A DNA stretch of 5,925 bases from contig JARBUP010000185.1 in the NCBI GenBank assembly GCA_029239575.1, positions 1 through 5,925 on the forward strand, in the 5' to 3' direction. Source of the DNA: Bacillota bacterium. GTDB taxonomy: Bacteria > Bacillota > Clostridia > Tissierellales > Sedimentibacteraceae. The translations under genes were made by a program, and so were the position numbers. How positions within the stretch are numbered: position 1 is the first letter of the stretch; every line of letters begins with the position of its first letter. This document shows, piece after piece, positions 5,886 to 5,925 of this stretch. The notes beneath the pieces were generated by a model. The model ran no database searches and was not told the origin of the DNA. It saw only the letters and a program-made list of their open reading frames with translations.

Positions 5886-5925
5886 ATTAAAACTGTTTTT
5901 TATAACTCCCAAAATAGACCCTATT

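Noticed and set aside
5886..5925. Possible end of a mobile element at the right edge
   Set aside because: The last bases are a little richer in G and C than their surroundings, but no paired terminal repeat, target duplication or transposase frame is visible.

Overview
This is a strongly AT-rich window whose codon use, purine-rich ribosome binding sites and gene families suggest an anaerobic low-GC Firmicute of the class Clostridia. No genus can be named from the sequence alone. It contains four protein genes and no RNA gene, CRISPR array or insertion sequence that I can see.

Left part (1-1033): a phosphate butyryltransferase-type gene (ptb) on the minus strand runs off the left edge, about ten residues short of the usual family length. 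Its upstream region is compact. It holds a near-consensus sigma-54 (-24/-12) promoter (910-924), then the terminator of the next gene upstream (932-971), whose U-tract runs into the -24 element. Beyond that lie two copies of TGTTTA-N6-T(A/G)AACA exactly 21 bp apart (985-1023), where an enhancer-binding protein would sit.

Centre-left (1034-2944, minus): a 636-residue sigma-54-dependent activator with an N-terminal PrpR_N sensory domain, a PAS domain, an AAA+ domain and a Fis-type helix-turn-helix. It starts at TTG and is read towards ptb. It is the obvious candidate activator of the sigma-54 promoter, and its product probably links a metabolite signal to acyl-phosphate (butyrate or branched-chain fatty acid) metabolism.

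Centre (2945-3299): a 355-bp divergent promoter region. Both promoters carry the same 13-bp sequence around the -10 box, in mirror orientation. The region also holds a tandem direct repeat with a 21-bp period and a 9-bp-arm inverted repeat.

Right part (3300-5925): a PocR-domain/AraC-type regulator (plus) and a MtaA-like, UroD-fold zinc methyltransferase (minus) converge on a strong bidirectional terminator (4588-4639). The methyltransferase promoter has a good -10 box but no recognisable -35. Upstream of it lies a tandem repeat that aligns without gaps to the one upstream of the PocR-type gene. This suggests that the PocR-type protein activates the methyltransferase gene and also binds near its own gene. 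PocR-domain regulators commonly accompany corrinoid-dependent methyl transfer or diol metabolism, which fits. The corrinoid protein and substrate-specific methyltransferase that such a system needs are not in the window.
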